A DNA stretch of 47,031 nucleotides, from NCBI GenBank assembly GCA_017886895.1, contig JAGHJD010000003.1, forward strand, positions 1-47,031, in the 5' to 3' direction. The position numbers and the translations under genes were made by a program. Below are positions 1 to 11,288 of this stretch, piece after piece (the first letter of the stretch is position 1; every line of letters starts with the position of its first letter). This stretch comes from Clostridia bacterium. Its GTDB lineage: Bacteria > Bacillota > Clostridia > Christensenellales > Borkfalkiaceae. The notes beneath the pieces were generated by a model, which was given only the letters and a program-made list of their open reading frames with translations, was not told where the DNA came from and did not search any database.

Positions 1-3191
<3,191 letters not shown>

Positions 3192-3228
3192 TTACCTTCT
3201 GCAGGCTGCGCGCCACGGTTCAGCCATT

Positions 3229-3257
3229 ATTATAATGTTTTTTAGGACAATAGTCAA
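3229..3257 (-). promoter_or_regulatory. Sigma-A promoter of nifJ
   Basis: Read on the minus strand: TTGACT (3257-3252), a 17-bp spacer and a perfect TATAAT (3234-3229). It points at nifJ and leaves an untranslated leader of about 80 nt. Confidence 0.85.
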
Positions 3258-3327
3258 TCCAAATGCGGAAATTTTGTTAAATTTTATGTGCGGACCCGCA
3301 AATCGGGCGAAAGCGGGGAAAAACTCG

Positions 3328-3356
3328 TTGCCAATTTTTCGCCGTTTTGCTATAAT
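3328..3356 (+). promoter_or_regulatory. Sigma-A promoter of the ecfA1 operon
   Basis: TTGCCA (3328-3333), a 17-bp spacer and TATAAT (3351-3356). The predicted start point (about 3363) falls within 2-3 nt of the ecfA1 ATG at 3365, so the transcript would be essentially leaderless. Confidence 0.75.
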
Positions 3357-3364
3357 GTGTTCCT

Positions 3365-4279
3365 ATGGAGACCGAACAGCTTGCAAACGCGCCCGCGGAA
3401 ACCCTTCCGCAGGACGGGACGGAGGCGCCCGCAGCGCCCCTCCCCGCCGTTTGCTTTGAAAACGTAAAATATTCGTACGACGAGGAGGAGGGCGGCGAAT
3501 TTGCCGTCAACGGCGTCTCCCTCACCATTGCGGAGGGGGAGTTCGTCGCCGTGCTCGGCAGGAACGGCAGCGGCAAATCCACGCTCGCCAAGCTCATCAA
3601 CGCCCTTCTGCGCCCCACCGAGGGGAAAGTCACCGTGTTCGGGCTGGACACCGCCGACACCAAAAAGGCGTTCGACATCCGCAAGAGCGCGGGCATGGTC
3701 TTTCAGAACCCCGACAACCAGACGGTCGCCTCCGTCGTGGAGGACGACGTCGCGTTCGGCCCCGAGAATATCGGGCTGCCGCGCGAGGAGATCGGGCGGC
3801 GCATCGAATACGCGCTGGACGCCGTCGGCATGACGCAGTTCCGCAGCGCCACGCCCTCCCGCCTCTCGGGCGGGCAGAAACAGCGCATCGCCATCGCGGG
3901 CGTGCTCGCCATTCAGCCGAAGATCATGATTCTGGACGAATCCACCGCCATGCTCGACCCGAAGGGGCGGCGGGAGGTCATGGACGTCGTCAAAAAGCTC
4001 AACCGCGAGCAGGGGATGACGGTCATCCTCATCACGCACTTCATGGAGGAGGCGCTCGAGGCGGGGCGCGCGGTCGTCATGCACCGCGGCGAGATCGTCA
4101 TGGACGGCACGCCCGAGGAGATCTTTGCCCGCGCGGACGAATTGGAGACGTACAACCTGACGCTGCCGCGCGCGGCGTATATCTGCAAACGGCTGCAGCA
4201 GGCGGGCATGCCGCTTAAGAACGCGTTCGACGCGGAGGAGCTTGCGGAGGGAATATGCGCATCGTTGCAAAGGGGCTGA
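3365..4279 (+). CDS. ecfA1: ECF transporter energizing ATPase, EcfA1
   Basis: One of the two ATPases of the group II energy-coupling factor module, which powers vitamin and micronutrient uptake together with EcfA2, EcfT and exchangeable S components. Length is 304 aa. A roughly 28-residue Pro/Ala-rich N-terminal extension precedes the ABC domain, which begins at VCFENVKYSYD. Walker A GRNGSGKST lies at residues 65-73, the Q-loop at FQNPDNQ, the signature LSGGQKQR at about 167-174, and Walker B IMILDE at 187-192. The ATG at 3365 is the only credible start before the ABC core and has no Shine-Dalgarno, which fits leaderless initiation. The end overlaps ecfA2 by 25 nt, so the two are translationally coupled. 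Confidence 0.95.
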   Translation: METEQLANAPAETLPQDGTEAPAAPLPAVCFENVKYSYDEEEGGEFAVNGVSLTIAEGEFVAVLGRNGSGKSTLAKLINALLRPTEGKVTVFGLDTADTKKAFDIRKSAGMVFQNPDNQTVASVVEDDVAFGPENIGLPREEIGRRIEYALDAVGMTQFRSATPSRLSGGQKQRIAIAGVLAIQPKIMILDESTAMLDPKGRREVMDVVKKLNREQGMTVILITHFMEEALEAGRAVVMHRGEIVMDGTPEEIFARADELETYNLTLPRAAYICKRLQQAGMPLKNAFDAEELAEGICASLQRG

Positions 4280-5223
4280 CCTACGTCTACAACCCGAAAT
4301 CCTCCTTCGCCACGCAGGCGCTCAAGGGCGTCGACCTCACCATCGAGGAGGGGGAGTTCTTCGGCATCATCGGGCACACGGGCAGCGGCAAATCCACCTT
4401 CGTGCAGCACCTGAACGCGCTCATCCGCCTCACGGGCGGGGAGCTGAAGGTGGGGGACTACGACCTCGCGGACAAAAAGTGCAAGGTTTTGGAGCTGCGC
4501 GGCAAAGTCGGCATGGTCTTTCAGTACCCAGAGTACCAGCTCTTTGCCGAGACGGTGAAAAAGGACGTCGCGTTCGGGCTGAAAAATTTCAATAAGGGCA
4601 TCTCCGAGGAGGAGACGGACGCCGCCGTGCGCGAGGCGCTCTCCGTCGCGGGGCTGAACTATGACGAGGTCGCCGAAAAGTCTCCCTTCGAGCTTTCGGG
4701 CGGGCAGCGCCGCCGCGTCGCCATCGCGGGCGTCATCGTCACCAAGCCCGAGGTGCTTATCCTCGACGAGCCCGCCGCGGGGCTGGACCCGCTGGGCAAA
4801 AAAGAGCTGATGGAGCTTTTGCACTCCATCCACGGGCGGTGGTGCAGGACGATCGTCATTGTCTCGCATGACATGGACGAGATCGCCGAGAACTGCACGC
4901 GCGCCGCCGTCTTTTCGGAGGGGAAGGTCGCCCTCTGCGGCACGCCGAAGGAGATCTTTTCGCGCGGGGAAGAGCTCGCCGCGATGGGGCTGGACGTGCC
5001 CGTCACGGCGCGGGCTGCGCAGATTTTGCGCGCGCACGGCTATCCCGTGGATACGGACTTCACCTGCGACGACTTCGTAAAGAAGGTGCTCGCGCTGTAT
5101 GGCGGAGCGGGCGCGGAGACTGCCGTGCCGCCCGCGGAAGAGGCTGCGGGGGCTGCCGTGCCGCCCGCAGGAGAGACGGCGGGCGCGGACGGTGCGGAAG
5201 GAGGTGCGGGCGATGCTGAATGA
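4255..5223 (+). CDS. ecfA2: ECF transporter energizing ATPase, EcfA2
   Basis: Second ATPase of the ECF module; it forms the A1/A2 heterodimer under EcfT. Length is 322 aa. Walker A GHTGSGKST is at residues 40-48, Q-loop FQYPEYQLF at about 89-97, signature LSGGQRRR at 147-154, and Walker B VLILDEPAAGLDP from about 167. The FQYPEYQLF sequence around the Q-loop is typical of EcfA2. The last ~40 residues are an Ala/Gly/Pro/Glu-rich low-complexity tail (two copies of a VPPA-type unit) that is not part of the ABC fold; it may be a lineage-specific extension. The start lies inside ecfA1, and the end overlaps ecfT by 11 nt. Confidence 0.95.
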   Translation: MRIVAKGLTYVYNPKSSFATQALKGVDLTIEEGEFFGIIGHTGSGKSTFVQHLNALIRLTGGELKVGDYDLADKKCKVLELRGKVGMVFQYPEYQLFAETVKKDVAFGLKNFNKGISEEETDAAVREALSVAGLNYDEVAEKSPFELSGGQRRRVAIAGVIVTKPEVLILDEPAAGLDPLGKKELMELLHSIHGRWCRTIVIVSHDMDEIAENCTRAAVFSEGKVALCGTPKEIFSRGEELAAMGLDVPVTARAAQILRAHGYPVDTDFTCDDFVKKVLALYGGAGAETAVPPAEEAAGAAVPPAGETAGADGAEGGAGDAE

Positions 5224-6073
5224 CGTCACCTTCGGGCAATACTATCCCGCGAGATCCTTCGTGCACAACATGGACCCGCGCGCGAAACTGCTGCTGGTCA
5301 TCGCCTATATCGTTTCGATCTTCATCGCGAACAACTTTTTCGGATTGATTTTGGTCACGCTGGCGCTCGTGTTCTTCATCCTGCTCTCCCGCGTGCCTTT
5401 CGGAAGAGTTCTGCGCTCGATCAAGATGATCCTCTTCCTCATCATCTTCACGGCGATCCTGAACCTGCTGTTCTATGCGGGCGGGGAGGACGACATCGTG
5501 CTTGCCGAATGGTGGATCATCACCATCTCGTGGCAGTCCATCATCAATACGATCTTCCTTGCGATGCGCCTTCTGCTCCTCGTGCTGGGCACGGCGATCC
5601 TCACGCTGACGACGACGCCCGTCGCCCTGACGGACGGCATCGAGAGCCTTTTGAAGCCCCTCAAATATATCAAGGTGCCCGTGCACGAGCTGGCGCTGGT
5701 CATGAGCATCGCGCTGCGCTTTATCCCCACGCTGATGGAGGAGACCAACCGCATCGTCGCGGCACAGAAGGCGCGCGGCGCGAACTTCGAGACGGGCGGG
5801 CTGATCAGACGCGCGAAAGCGATGATCCCCGTGCTCATCCCGCTGCTCGTCTCCGCCTTCCGCAGGGCGGAGGACCTCGGCGACGCGATGGACGCGCGCT
5901 GTTACAGCGGTGCGAAGGGGCGCACGAAATATAAGAAACTCACCTTCACCTGGCGCGACCTTCTGGGGCTGTTGTTCTTTGCGGCGCTCATCACGGGCAT
6001 CGTGCTGCTGAACACCTACCTTCTCGGCAGGTTCGACATCATCTGGCAGGTGCAGCAGTGGTTCGGGATATGA
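5213..6073 (+). CDS. ecfT: ECF transporter transmembrane scaffold, EcfT
   Basis: Membrane scaffold coupling the EcfA1/A2 ATPases to S components. I start it at the ATG at 5213 (MLNDVTFGQYYP), which has the SD ggaggtg upstream. The open frame extends upstream to 5099, but that stretch is only the out-of-frame 3' part of ecfA2. Length is 286 aa, with several hydrophobic segments (for example LLVIAYIVSIFIANNFFGLI and FLIIFTAILNLLFYAG) and a final C-terminal TM. Two coupling motifs are visible: AQKARGANF (canonical A-R-G) and DAMDARCYSG (second motif as ARC rather than ARG). The TGA stop overlaps the truA ATG as ATGA. Confidence 0.93.
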   Translation: MLNDVTFGQYYPARSFVHNMDPRAKLLLVIAYIVSIFIANNFFGLILVTLALVFFILLSRVPFGRVLRSIKMILFLIIFTAILNLLFYAGGEDDIVLAEWWIITISWQSIINTIFLAMRLLLLVLGTAILTLTTTPVALTDGIESLLKPLKYIKVPVHELALVMSIALRFIPTLMEETNRIVAAQKARGANFETGGLIRRAKAMIPVLIPLLVSAFRRAEDLGDAMDARCYSGAKGRTKYKKLTFTWRDLLGLLFFAALITGIVLLNTYLLGRFDIIWQVQQWFGI

Positions 6074-6849
6074 ACACAGCCCTTCTGGTCGCCTATGACG
6101 GCACCGGCTTTGCGGGCTGGCAGGTGCAGGCGAACGCACCCACCGTGCAGGAGGCGCTGGAGCGCGCACTCGCGGAGGTGTTCGGCGTGCATGCCCGCGT
6201 GACGGGCAGCGGCAGGACGGACGCGGGCGTGCATGCGGCGGGGCAGGTGTGCAGCCTGCTCTTCCCCGAGAGCATCCGCGTTTCGCCCGAACGCATCGCC
6301 GACGCGCTCAACACCCGTCTTCCGCCCGCCGTGCGCGTGCTCGGGAGCGTCCGCGCCCCCGAGGGGTTCGATGCGTGCAGGGCGGCTAAGCGCAAAACGT
6401 ACCGCTACTCCGTGTACGTTTCGCCGCGCGAGCACCCGCTTTTCGAGAGATACGCCGTGCGCGTGCCGCAGATGCCCGACCTTGCCGCCATGCGCGCCTG
6501 CGCATCCCTCCTCGAGGGCGAACACGACTTCGCGGCGTTTTCCGCGGCGGGTTCGTCGGCGCAGACGACGGTGCGCACGCTGTATTCGGTGCGCGTCGCG
6601 GAGGGGGAGGAACTCGGCGTGCCCGTTCTGCACATGGATTTTTGCGGGAACGGATTTTTGTACAACATGGTGCGCATCCTTGCGGGCGCACTGCTCGATG
6701 CGGGCGGCGGCAGGCTCACCCTTTCCGCCGCGGAACAGGCGCTGCGCACGGGGAACAGGGAACTTTTAGGCAAGACGCTTCCCGCGAAGGGGCTGACCCT
6801 TCTCTCCGTCGAATACGGCTTTCCGCTGTTCGAGCGGGAGCGCGGGTAA
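6070..6849 (+). CDS. truA: tRNA pseudouridine(38-40) synthase TruA
   Basis: Converts uridines 38-40 of the tRNA anticodon stem-loop to pseudouridine. Length is 259 aa from ATG 6070 (MNTALLVAYDGTGFAGWQVQ), overlapping the ecfT stop by 4 nt. The catalytic Asp lies in GSGRTDAGVHA (about residues 46-56). Further family motifs are KTYRYSVY, the HDFAAFSAAGSSAQTTVRT segment and FLYNMVRILAGALLDAG near the C terminus. The order ecfA1-ecfA2-ecfT-truA is the usual Firmicute arrangement, but rplM-rpsI, which often follow truA, are absent here. Confidence 0.95.
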   Translation: MNTALLVAYDGTGFAGWQVQANAPTVQEALERALAEVFGVHARVTGSGRTDAGVHAAGQVCSLLFPESIRVSPERIADALNTRLPPAVRVLGSVRAPEGFDACRAAKRKTYRYSVYVSPREHPLFERYAVRVPQMPDLAAMRACASLLEGEHDFAAFSAAGSSAQTTVRTLYSVRVAEGEELGVPVLHMDFCGNGFLYNMVRILAGALLDAGGGRLTLSAAEQALRTGNRELLGKTLPAKGLTLLSVEYGFPLFERERG

Positions 6850-6890
6850 CGGGCGCGAAGTCCGCGCACTGAAGGCGGCTTTCCGCCGCG

Positions 6891-6917
6891 GCTCATCGTG
6901 TGAGCGGCACATTTTTT
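6891..6917 (+). terminator. Weak hairpin with T-run after truA
   Basis: GCTCA (6891-6895) pairs with TGAGC (6901-6905) and is followed within a few bases by a six-T run. The stem is short, so it may only be a partial terminator between truA and the next gene. Confidence 0.25.
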
Positions 6918-6929
6918 GCGAGGTAAATT

Positions 6930-7913
6930 ATGGAATTTTTCTTTGTGCTCTCGATCGCGTTTATTTTCCTCTCTCCGGGTATCAATCAGCTTGGGGAGAT
7001 CTACAACGAGGGGCTCATCTGGATCGCGTTCGTCATCGCGGGCGGGGCGTATCTCATCGTCCACGCGCTGAAAGCCGTCGGGCTGTATAGAATGGCGAAG
7101 AAAAAAGGCATGGGCAAAAAGCTGCTGTGGTGCGCCTTCGTGCCCTTTGCGAACACCTTCCTCATGGGCGAGCTTGGAGGCAAGTTCGGCGCGGGCAAAG
7201 GCATCAAGCACATCGGTCTGTACGTGATGATCGTCGAGATCCTGTACTGCGCCGCGGCAGGGGTGTATTACGGGCTGACGGGCTATGCGCTGATGAACGG
7301 CATGTACGGGCTGGAGACCTACGAGAGCGGACAGTACACCTATTGGCGGCTCGTCTACGAGGTGTCTCTGCAGGCGGAGCGCGTCATGAACGTGTTCTAC
7401 TATCTCGAATATATCTTCTCCTTCCTCAACCTGTTCGCATCCGTCTTCCTGTATATCGTCTTTTTCAGAAAGTATGCGCCCGCGAGCTATATCTGGATGG
7501 TCGTGCTCTGCGCGCTCATCCCGCTGTTCACGGGGCCTCTGGTGTTCGCGTTCAGGAACCGCAGCCCCATTGATTACGACGCATTCATGCGCGCGCGGTA
7601 CGAACAGATCCGCCGCCAGCAGCAGCAATATTACAGCCAGCAGAATCCGTACGGGCAGAATCCGTACGGGCAGAATCCCTACGGGCAGAATCCCTACGGG
7701 CAGAATCCGTACGGGCAGAATCCGTACGGCACGCCTGAAAACGGGCAGCAGGGCGGAACGCAGGGCGACGACGACCCGTTCGGCGAGTTTTCGGGCGGCG
7801 GGAACGGCTCCTCTTCGGGAGACGGCTCTTCGGGGAGCGGTTCGGGCGGCTCGCAGAGCGGGAACGGGCAGGGCGGCTCGGGCGGCTCGTCGGACGACGG
7901 GCTCTTCAACTGA
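6930..7913 (+). CDS. Polytopic membrane protein with C-terminal QNPYG repeats and Gly/Ser tail
   Basis: Unrecognised membrane protein of 327 aa. The first ~215 residues hold about five hydrophobic segments (for example FFFVLSIAFIFLS, GLIWIAFVIAGGAYLIVHAL, and FASVFLYIVFFRKYAP followed by IWMVVLCALIPLFTGPLVF). A short Arg/Gln-rich linker follows, then six tandem QNPYG pentapeptides (about residues 238-267), then a low-complexity Gly/Ser/Asp tail of about 60 residues ending DDGLFN. Tyr/Pro/Gly/Gln repeats and Gly/Ser tails are typical of disordered cytoplasmic tails of bacterial membrane proteins. It sits between truA and mnmE, 15 nt upstream of the latter, with SD gaggt. No function can be assigned. 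Confidence 0.85.
   Translation: MEFFFVLSIAFIFLSPGINQLGEIYNEGLIWIAFVIAGGAYLIVHALKAVGLYRMAKKKGMGKKLLWCAFVPFANTFLMGELGGKFGAGKGIKHIGLYVMIVEILYCAAAGVYYGLTGYALMNGMYGLETYESGQYTYWRLVYEVSLQAERVMNVFYYLEYIFSFLNLFASVFLYIVFFRKYAPASYIWMVVLCALIPLFTGPLVFAFRNRSPIDYDAFMRARYEQIRRQQQQYYSQQNPYGQNPYGQNPYGQNPYGQNPYGQNPYGTPENGQQGGTQGDDDPFGEFSGGGNGSSSGDGSSGSGSGGSQSGNGQGGSGGSSDDGLFN
7641..7730 (+). repeat. Six tandem 15-bp units encoding QNPYG
   Basis: The unit cagaatccNtacggg is repeated six times without interruption (units start at 7641, 7656, 7671, 7686, 7701 and 7716). Units 3 and 4 carry c at N and the rest carry g. The last unit ends ggc. The near identity suggests slippage-driven copy-number change within the gene. 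Confidence 0.95.
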
Positions 7914-7928
7914 GCGGGGCGGCATCGT

Positions 7929-9266
7929 ATGGAGGATGTGATCGCCGCCGTCGCCACGCCCCCCGGGAAGGGCGGCGTCGCGATCGTGCGGGCGAGCGGG
8001 CAGGGCGCGCTCGCCGTCGCCGAAAAAATGTTTTCGCCTGCGGGCGGGGTGCGCGTCGAGGCGTTCGAGCCCTACCGCATGTACCCGGGGCGCATTGACT
8101 GCGGCGGCTTTTCGGATTTCGGGCTGTGCGTGTACTTCAGGGCGCCGCACAGTTTTACGGGCGAGGACGTCGTCGAGTTTCACTGCCACGGCGGCACCGA
8201 GGTCGCGCGCGGCGTTTTGCGGCGGGCGCTCGCCTGCGGTGCGCGGCTCGCCGAAGCGGGCGAGTTCACCAAGCGCGCCTTTCTGAACGGGAAGCTTTCG
8301 CTCTCCGCAGCCGAAGGGCTGGCGGACATGATCAACGGCGAGAGCGAGGCGCAGGTGCGCGCGGGCAGCATGCTCTACGCAGAGCGGCTCGGCGCCGCCG
8401 TGCGCGGCGCGCAGGCGCGGCTCACCGAACTTCTCGCGGAGATCGACGCGGACATCGACTTCCCCGAAGAGGACATCGAGCGCACCGACCTTGCGGGCGC
8501 GGGGGAGCGCATCCGCGCCCTTGCGGAAGAGCTCTCCGCGCTTGCGGGCAGCTACGGCACGGGAAGGAAGATCGGCGGCGGCGTCTCCGTCGTGCTGGCG
8601 GGCGTGCCGAACACGGGAAAAAGCTCGGTGCTGAACGCGCTGCTCGGCTCCGACCGCGCGATCGTCTCCGACCTTGCGGGCACCACGCGCGACGCGGTGG
8701 AGGGCGCGGTCGAGATAGGGGGCGTGCGCTTTGAGCTGTGCGATACGGCGGGGCTGCGCGAGGGCGCGGACGCGCTCGAGCGCGAGGGCGTTGCGCGCGC
8801 GAAACGGCGCATAGAGGGCGCAGACCTCGTGCTGTTCGTGCTGGACGCGTCGCAGCCGCTGCGCGAAGAGGACAGGGAAGCATACGCCGCGCTCGCGGGC
8901 AAGAAGGTGCTCGTCGTGCACAACAAGACGGACCTTCGCGCCGACCTGTGCGAACTTCCCGCCGACGTGCGCGTCTCCGCGCTGACGGGGGAAAATATCC
9001 CGCTTCTGAAACAGAAGATGTTCGACGCCTGCATGGAGGGCTACAATGCGGACGCGCTGTTCGTCACGCAGGAGCGGCACTACGCCGCGCTCTCGCGCGC
9101 GGTCGCGCTTTTGCGCGAGGCGGAGGGGCTGTGCGCCGCCGAACCGCCCGATCTGTGGGGCGTGCCCCTGCGCGAGGCGTGGGAGGCGCTCGGCGAGATC
9201 ACGGGCGAGACGGCGAACGAGCGCATCATCGACGAAATTTTTTCGAAATTCTGCGTCGGCAAATAG
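7929..9266 (+). CDS. mnmE: tRNA modification GTPase MnmE
   Basis: With MnmG it installs the 5-carboxymethylaminomethyl group on the wobble U34 of certain tRNAs. Length is 445 aa. The N-terminal tetrahydrofolate-binding domain begins MEDVIAAVATPPGKGGVAIV and includes FTGEDVVEFHCHGG. A helical domain is split by the G domain, which has G1 GVPNTGKSS, G2 at TTRDAVEG, G3 DTAGLRE and G4 NKTD. The C terminus ends FCVGK, the C-x-G-K motif whose Cys is needed for modification. No mnmG is visible in the window. Confidence 0.96.
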   Translation: MEDVIAAVATPPGKGGVAIVRASGQGALAVAEKMFSPAGGVRVEAFEPYRMYPGRIDCGGFSDFGLCVYFRAPHSFTGEDVVEFHCHGGTEVARGVLRRALACGARLAEAGEFTKRAFLNGKLSLSAAEGLADMINGESEAQVRAGSMLYAERLGAAVRGAQARLTELLAEIDADIDFPEEDIERTDLAGAGERIRALAEELSALAGSYGTGRKIGGGVSVVLAGVPNTGKSSVLNALLGSDRAIVSDLAGTTRDAVEGAVEIGGVRFELCDTAGLREGADALEREGVARAKRRIEGADLVLFVLDASQPLREEDREAYAALAGKKVLVVHNKTDLRADLCELPADVRVSALTGENIPLLKQKMFDACMEGYNADALFVTQERHYAALSRAVALLREAEGLCAAEPPDLWGVPLREAWEALGEITGETANERIIDEIFSKFCVGK

Positions 9267-9337
9267 AGCAGCGCGAAAAACCGCCCGCGCATACATGAGA
9301 TCGTGCGCGGCGGCATATTCTACGGGAGAGGAGAAGA

Positions 9338-10234
9338 ATGGTCAATTTAGAACTGTACAGGGTCTTTTACATCGTCGCCAAGTGCGGGAGCCTTACGCGG
9401 GCGGCGGACGAGCTGTTCATCAGTCAGCCTGCCGTTTCGCAGGCGATCAAACAGCTCGAGGGGCAGCTCGGCATGCCGCTGTTCAACCGCACGCACCGCG
9501 GCATGGAGCTTTCGGAACAGGGCGGCAAGCAGATCTTTTCCATCGTCGAACAGGCGCTCGCCGAGCTGGACGGCGCGGAGAACAGGCTGCGCGAGATCAA
9601 TACGACCGCAACGGGCACCATCCGCATCAGCGCGTCGGATACCATCTTCAACTACGTGCTCATCGACAAGATCGCGCAGTATCACGAAAAATATCCGGAG
9701 GTCAAGCTCAATCTCATCAACTGCATCACGACGGAGACGATCGAACTGCTCAAAAACAACAAGTGCGACATCGCCTTTCTGAACCTGCCCGTGGACGACA
9801 AGGACTGCATCCTCTCCAGCGTGGTCATGCCCCTGCACGACACGTTTGTCGCGGGCAGAAAATACGCCGCGCTCGCCGAAGAGGTGCAGCCGCTGCGCTC
9901 CATGCACGACTATCCGCTGCTGATGCTGGACGCGAACACGGTCACGCGCAAGGCGATCATCCAGTTCGCGCACTCCATCGGCGTGCATCTGCACCCCGAG
10001 ATCGAGTGCGGCAGTTTAGAGCTGATGATCAACCTCGCCAAGCACGGCGTGGGCATCGCCTGCGCCCCGCGCGAGTACGTCACCCGCGAGCTGGAGGAGG
10101 GCTCTCTCGTCGAGATCAGGACGGACCCCGCACTGCCCGCGCGCGCCGTCGGCATCGCCTTCCCCAAGGGGCAGCCCGTCTCCTTTGCGGTGCGCGCCTT
10201 CTTCGAACTGTGCAATCCCGAAAAACAGGCGTAA
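9338..10234 (+). CDS. LysR-family transcriptional regulator
   Basis: Length is 298 aa. The N-terminal winged HTH spans about residues 1-60 (LYRVFYIVAKCGSLTRAADE, then LFISQPAVSQAIKQLEGQLG), followed by the linker helix and a periplasmic-binding-like effector domain from about residue 88 (TGTIRISASDTIFNYVLIDK). The SD gggagaggag precedes the ATG. It is downstream of mnmE and followed by a strong terminator, so it is probably its own unit or the last gene of one. The effector and target genes are unknown; no divergent gene exists to suggest them. Confidence 0.93.
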   Translation: MVNLELYRVFYIVAKCGSLTRAADELFISQPAVSQAIKQLEGQLGMPLFNRTHRGMELSEQGGKQIFSIVEQALAELDGAENRLREINTTATGTIRISASDTIFNYVLIDKIAQYHEKYPEVKLNLINCITTETIELLKNNKCDIAFLNLPVDDKDCILSSVVMPLHDTFVAGRKYAALAEEVQPLRSMHDYPLLMLDANTVTRKAIIQFAHSIGVHLHPEIECGSLELMINLAKHGVGIACAPREYVTRELEEGSLVEIRTDPALPARAVGIAFPKGQPVSFAVRAFFELCNPEKQA

Positions 10235-10249
10235 GCGCCCGTATCTCTT

Positions 10250-10285
10250 CCCGCCGCGGCATACATGCCGCGGCGGGCTGTTTTT
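10250..10285 (+). terminator. Rho-independent terminator after the LysR gene
   Basis: A 13-bp perfect inverted repeat (10250-10262 with 10265-10277; arm CCCGCCGCGGCAT) is followed by CTGTTTTT. It separates the LysR gene from the operon beginning with the promoter at 10308. Confidence 0.9.
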
Positions 10286-10307
10286 ACGGCGGAATTTTGC
10301 CGCTTTA

Positions 10308-10336
10308 TTGACAAGGCGGCATGCAGGTGCTATAAT
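10308..10336 (+). promoter_or_regulatory. Consensus sigma-A promoter of locus 1 (SPFH/ESCRT-like/TIR/Vps4-like operon)
   Basis: Perfect TTGACA (10308-10313), a 17-bp spacer and perfect TATAAT (10331-10336). It predicts a ~50-nt leader before the ATG at 10394 and implies strong vegetative expression unless an operator, not visible to me, blocks it. Confidence 0.9.
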
Positions 10337-10393
10337 AGACAACAGAGGGGAACGTTCCCGCGCGGCTTGCGCGGGCGCCCCGCGGAGGGAATC

Positions 10394-11269
10394 ATGGCTA
10401 AAAAAATACAGACGATCGGCTTGAACGAGCTGGAGCTGACGAACAACGATCTGTTTATCCGCAAGACGGTGGACGATCTCAATGCGGACGCGCGCGTCAT
10501 CGTATTCGAGACGCATTCGGCGATCCTTTTGAAGGACGGCGTCCTGCAGGATACGCTTTCGGCGGGCGACTATCCGCTCTTCGACAAGAAGAGGGGGCTG
10601 TTCCGCGACCAGAAGATCGGCTCGTTCACCGTCGAGCTCATCTATGTCTCCAAGACGGCGGAACTGCAGGTGTTCTGGGGCACGCCCACGCCCTTCGACG
10701 TGCGCGACCCCGTGACGGACATCCCGTTCCGCATCGGCGCGAGCGGCGAGTTCGGCGTGCGCGTGGAGAACCCGCGCAAGTTCTATTTGAAGCTCATCGG
10801 CGCGGACGCGCATTACACCGTGGATATGCTCAAACAGCGGCTGCGCGGCAGGATGCTCGCGGAGATCGAGCCCGCGCTCGCCCGCGCGGTCAAAGAGCAG
10901 AAGCTCTCGTACAGCGAGCTCTCCGAACACAAGCGGGAGCTTGCCGCGGGGCTGCTGCCCGCCGTGCGCAAACTCTTTTCGGAGAATTACGGGCTGGAAG
11001 TGACCTACTTCCTCGTCGGGAACATCATCGTCAACGAGGGGGCGAAATACAGGATCGACGCCGAGCGCGCCCGCCTGCGCGCGCTCAAGGAGAAGGGTGA
11101 GGCAAAGCGCTTCTGCCCGCAGTGCGGCGCACCCGCTTCGGCGGGCGACGCGTTCTGCGCCAAGTGCGGCGCGCGCCTCGCGGAGGAGAAACGCGTCTGC
11201 CCCGCATGCGGCAAGGAGAACGCGGCAGGCAGCGCGTTCTGTACGGGCTGCGGCAAAAAACTGAGCTGA
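10394..11269 (+). CDS. SPFH-domain protein with two C-terminal zinc ribbons (YdjI-like)
   Basis: Length is 291 aa from ATG 10394 (MAKKIQTIGLNELELTNNDL), with SD ggaggga. The open frame runs upstream to 10265, but that segment overlaps the promoter and terminator. Residues ~25-235 form an SPFH/prohibitin-like domain of the 'virion core protein/YdjI' type. The last ~52 residues hold four CxxC pairs (CPQC, CAKC, CPAC, CTGC), i.e. two zinc ribbons. In Bacillus subtilis, YdjI of this family helps recruit the ESCRT-III-superfamily protein PspA to stressed membrane (known family context). Here it heads an operon with two ESCRT-III-like proteins and a Vps4-like ATPase, so a membrane-scaffold role is a reasonable inference. 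Confidence 0.88.
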   Translation: MAKKIQTIGLNELELTNNDLFIRKTVDDLNADARVIVFETHSAILLKDGVLQDTLSAGDYPLFDKKRGLFRDQKIGSFTVELIYVSKTAELQVFWGTPTPFDVRDPVTDIPFRIGASGEFGVRVENPRKFYLKLIGADAHYTVDMLKQRLRGRMLAEIEPALARAVKEQKLSYSELSEHKRELAAGLLPAVRKLFSENYGLEVTYFLVGNIIVNEGAKYRIDAERARLRALKEKGEAKRFCPQCGAPASAGDAFCAKCGARLAEEKRVCPACGKENAAGSAFCTGCGKKLS

Positions 11270-11288
11270 ACGGACGGGAGAGAGAAAG

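Noticed and set aside
6405-9296. 963-aa minus-strand open frame
   Set aside because: Antisense to truA, the membrane protein and mnmE; Arg/Ala-rich with no domain.
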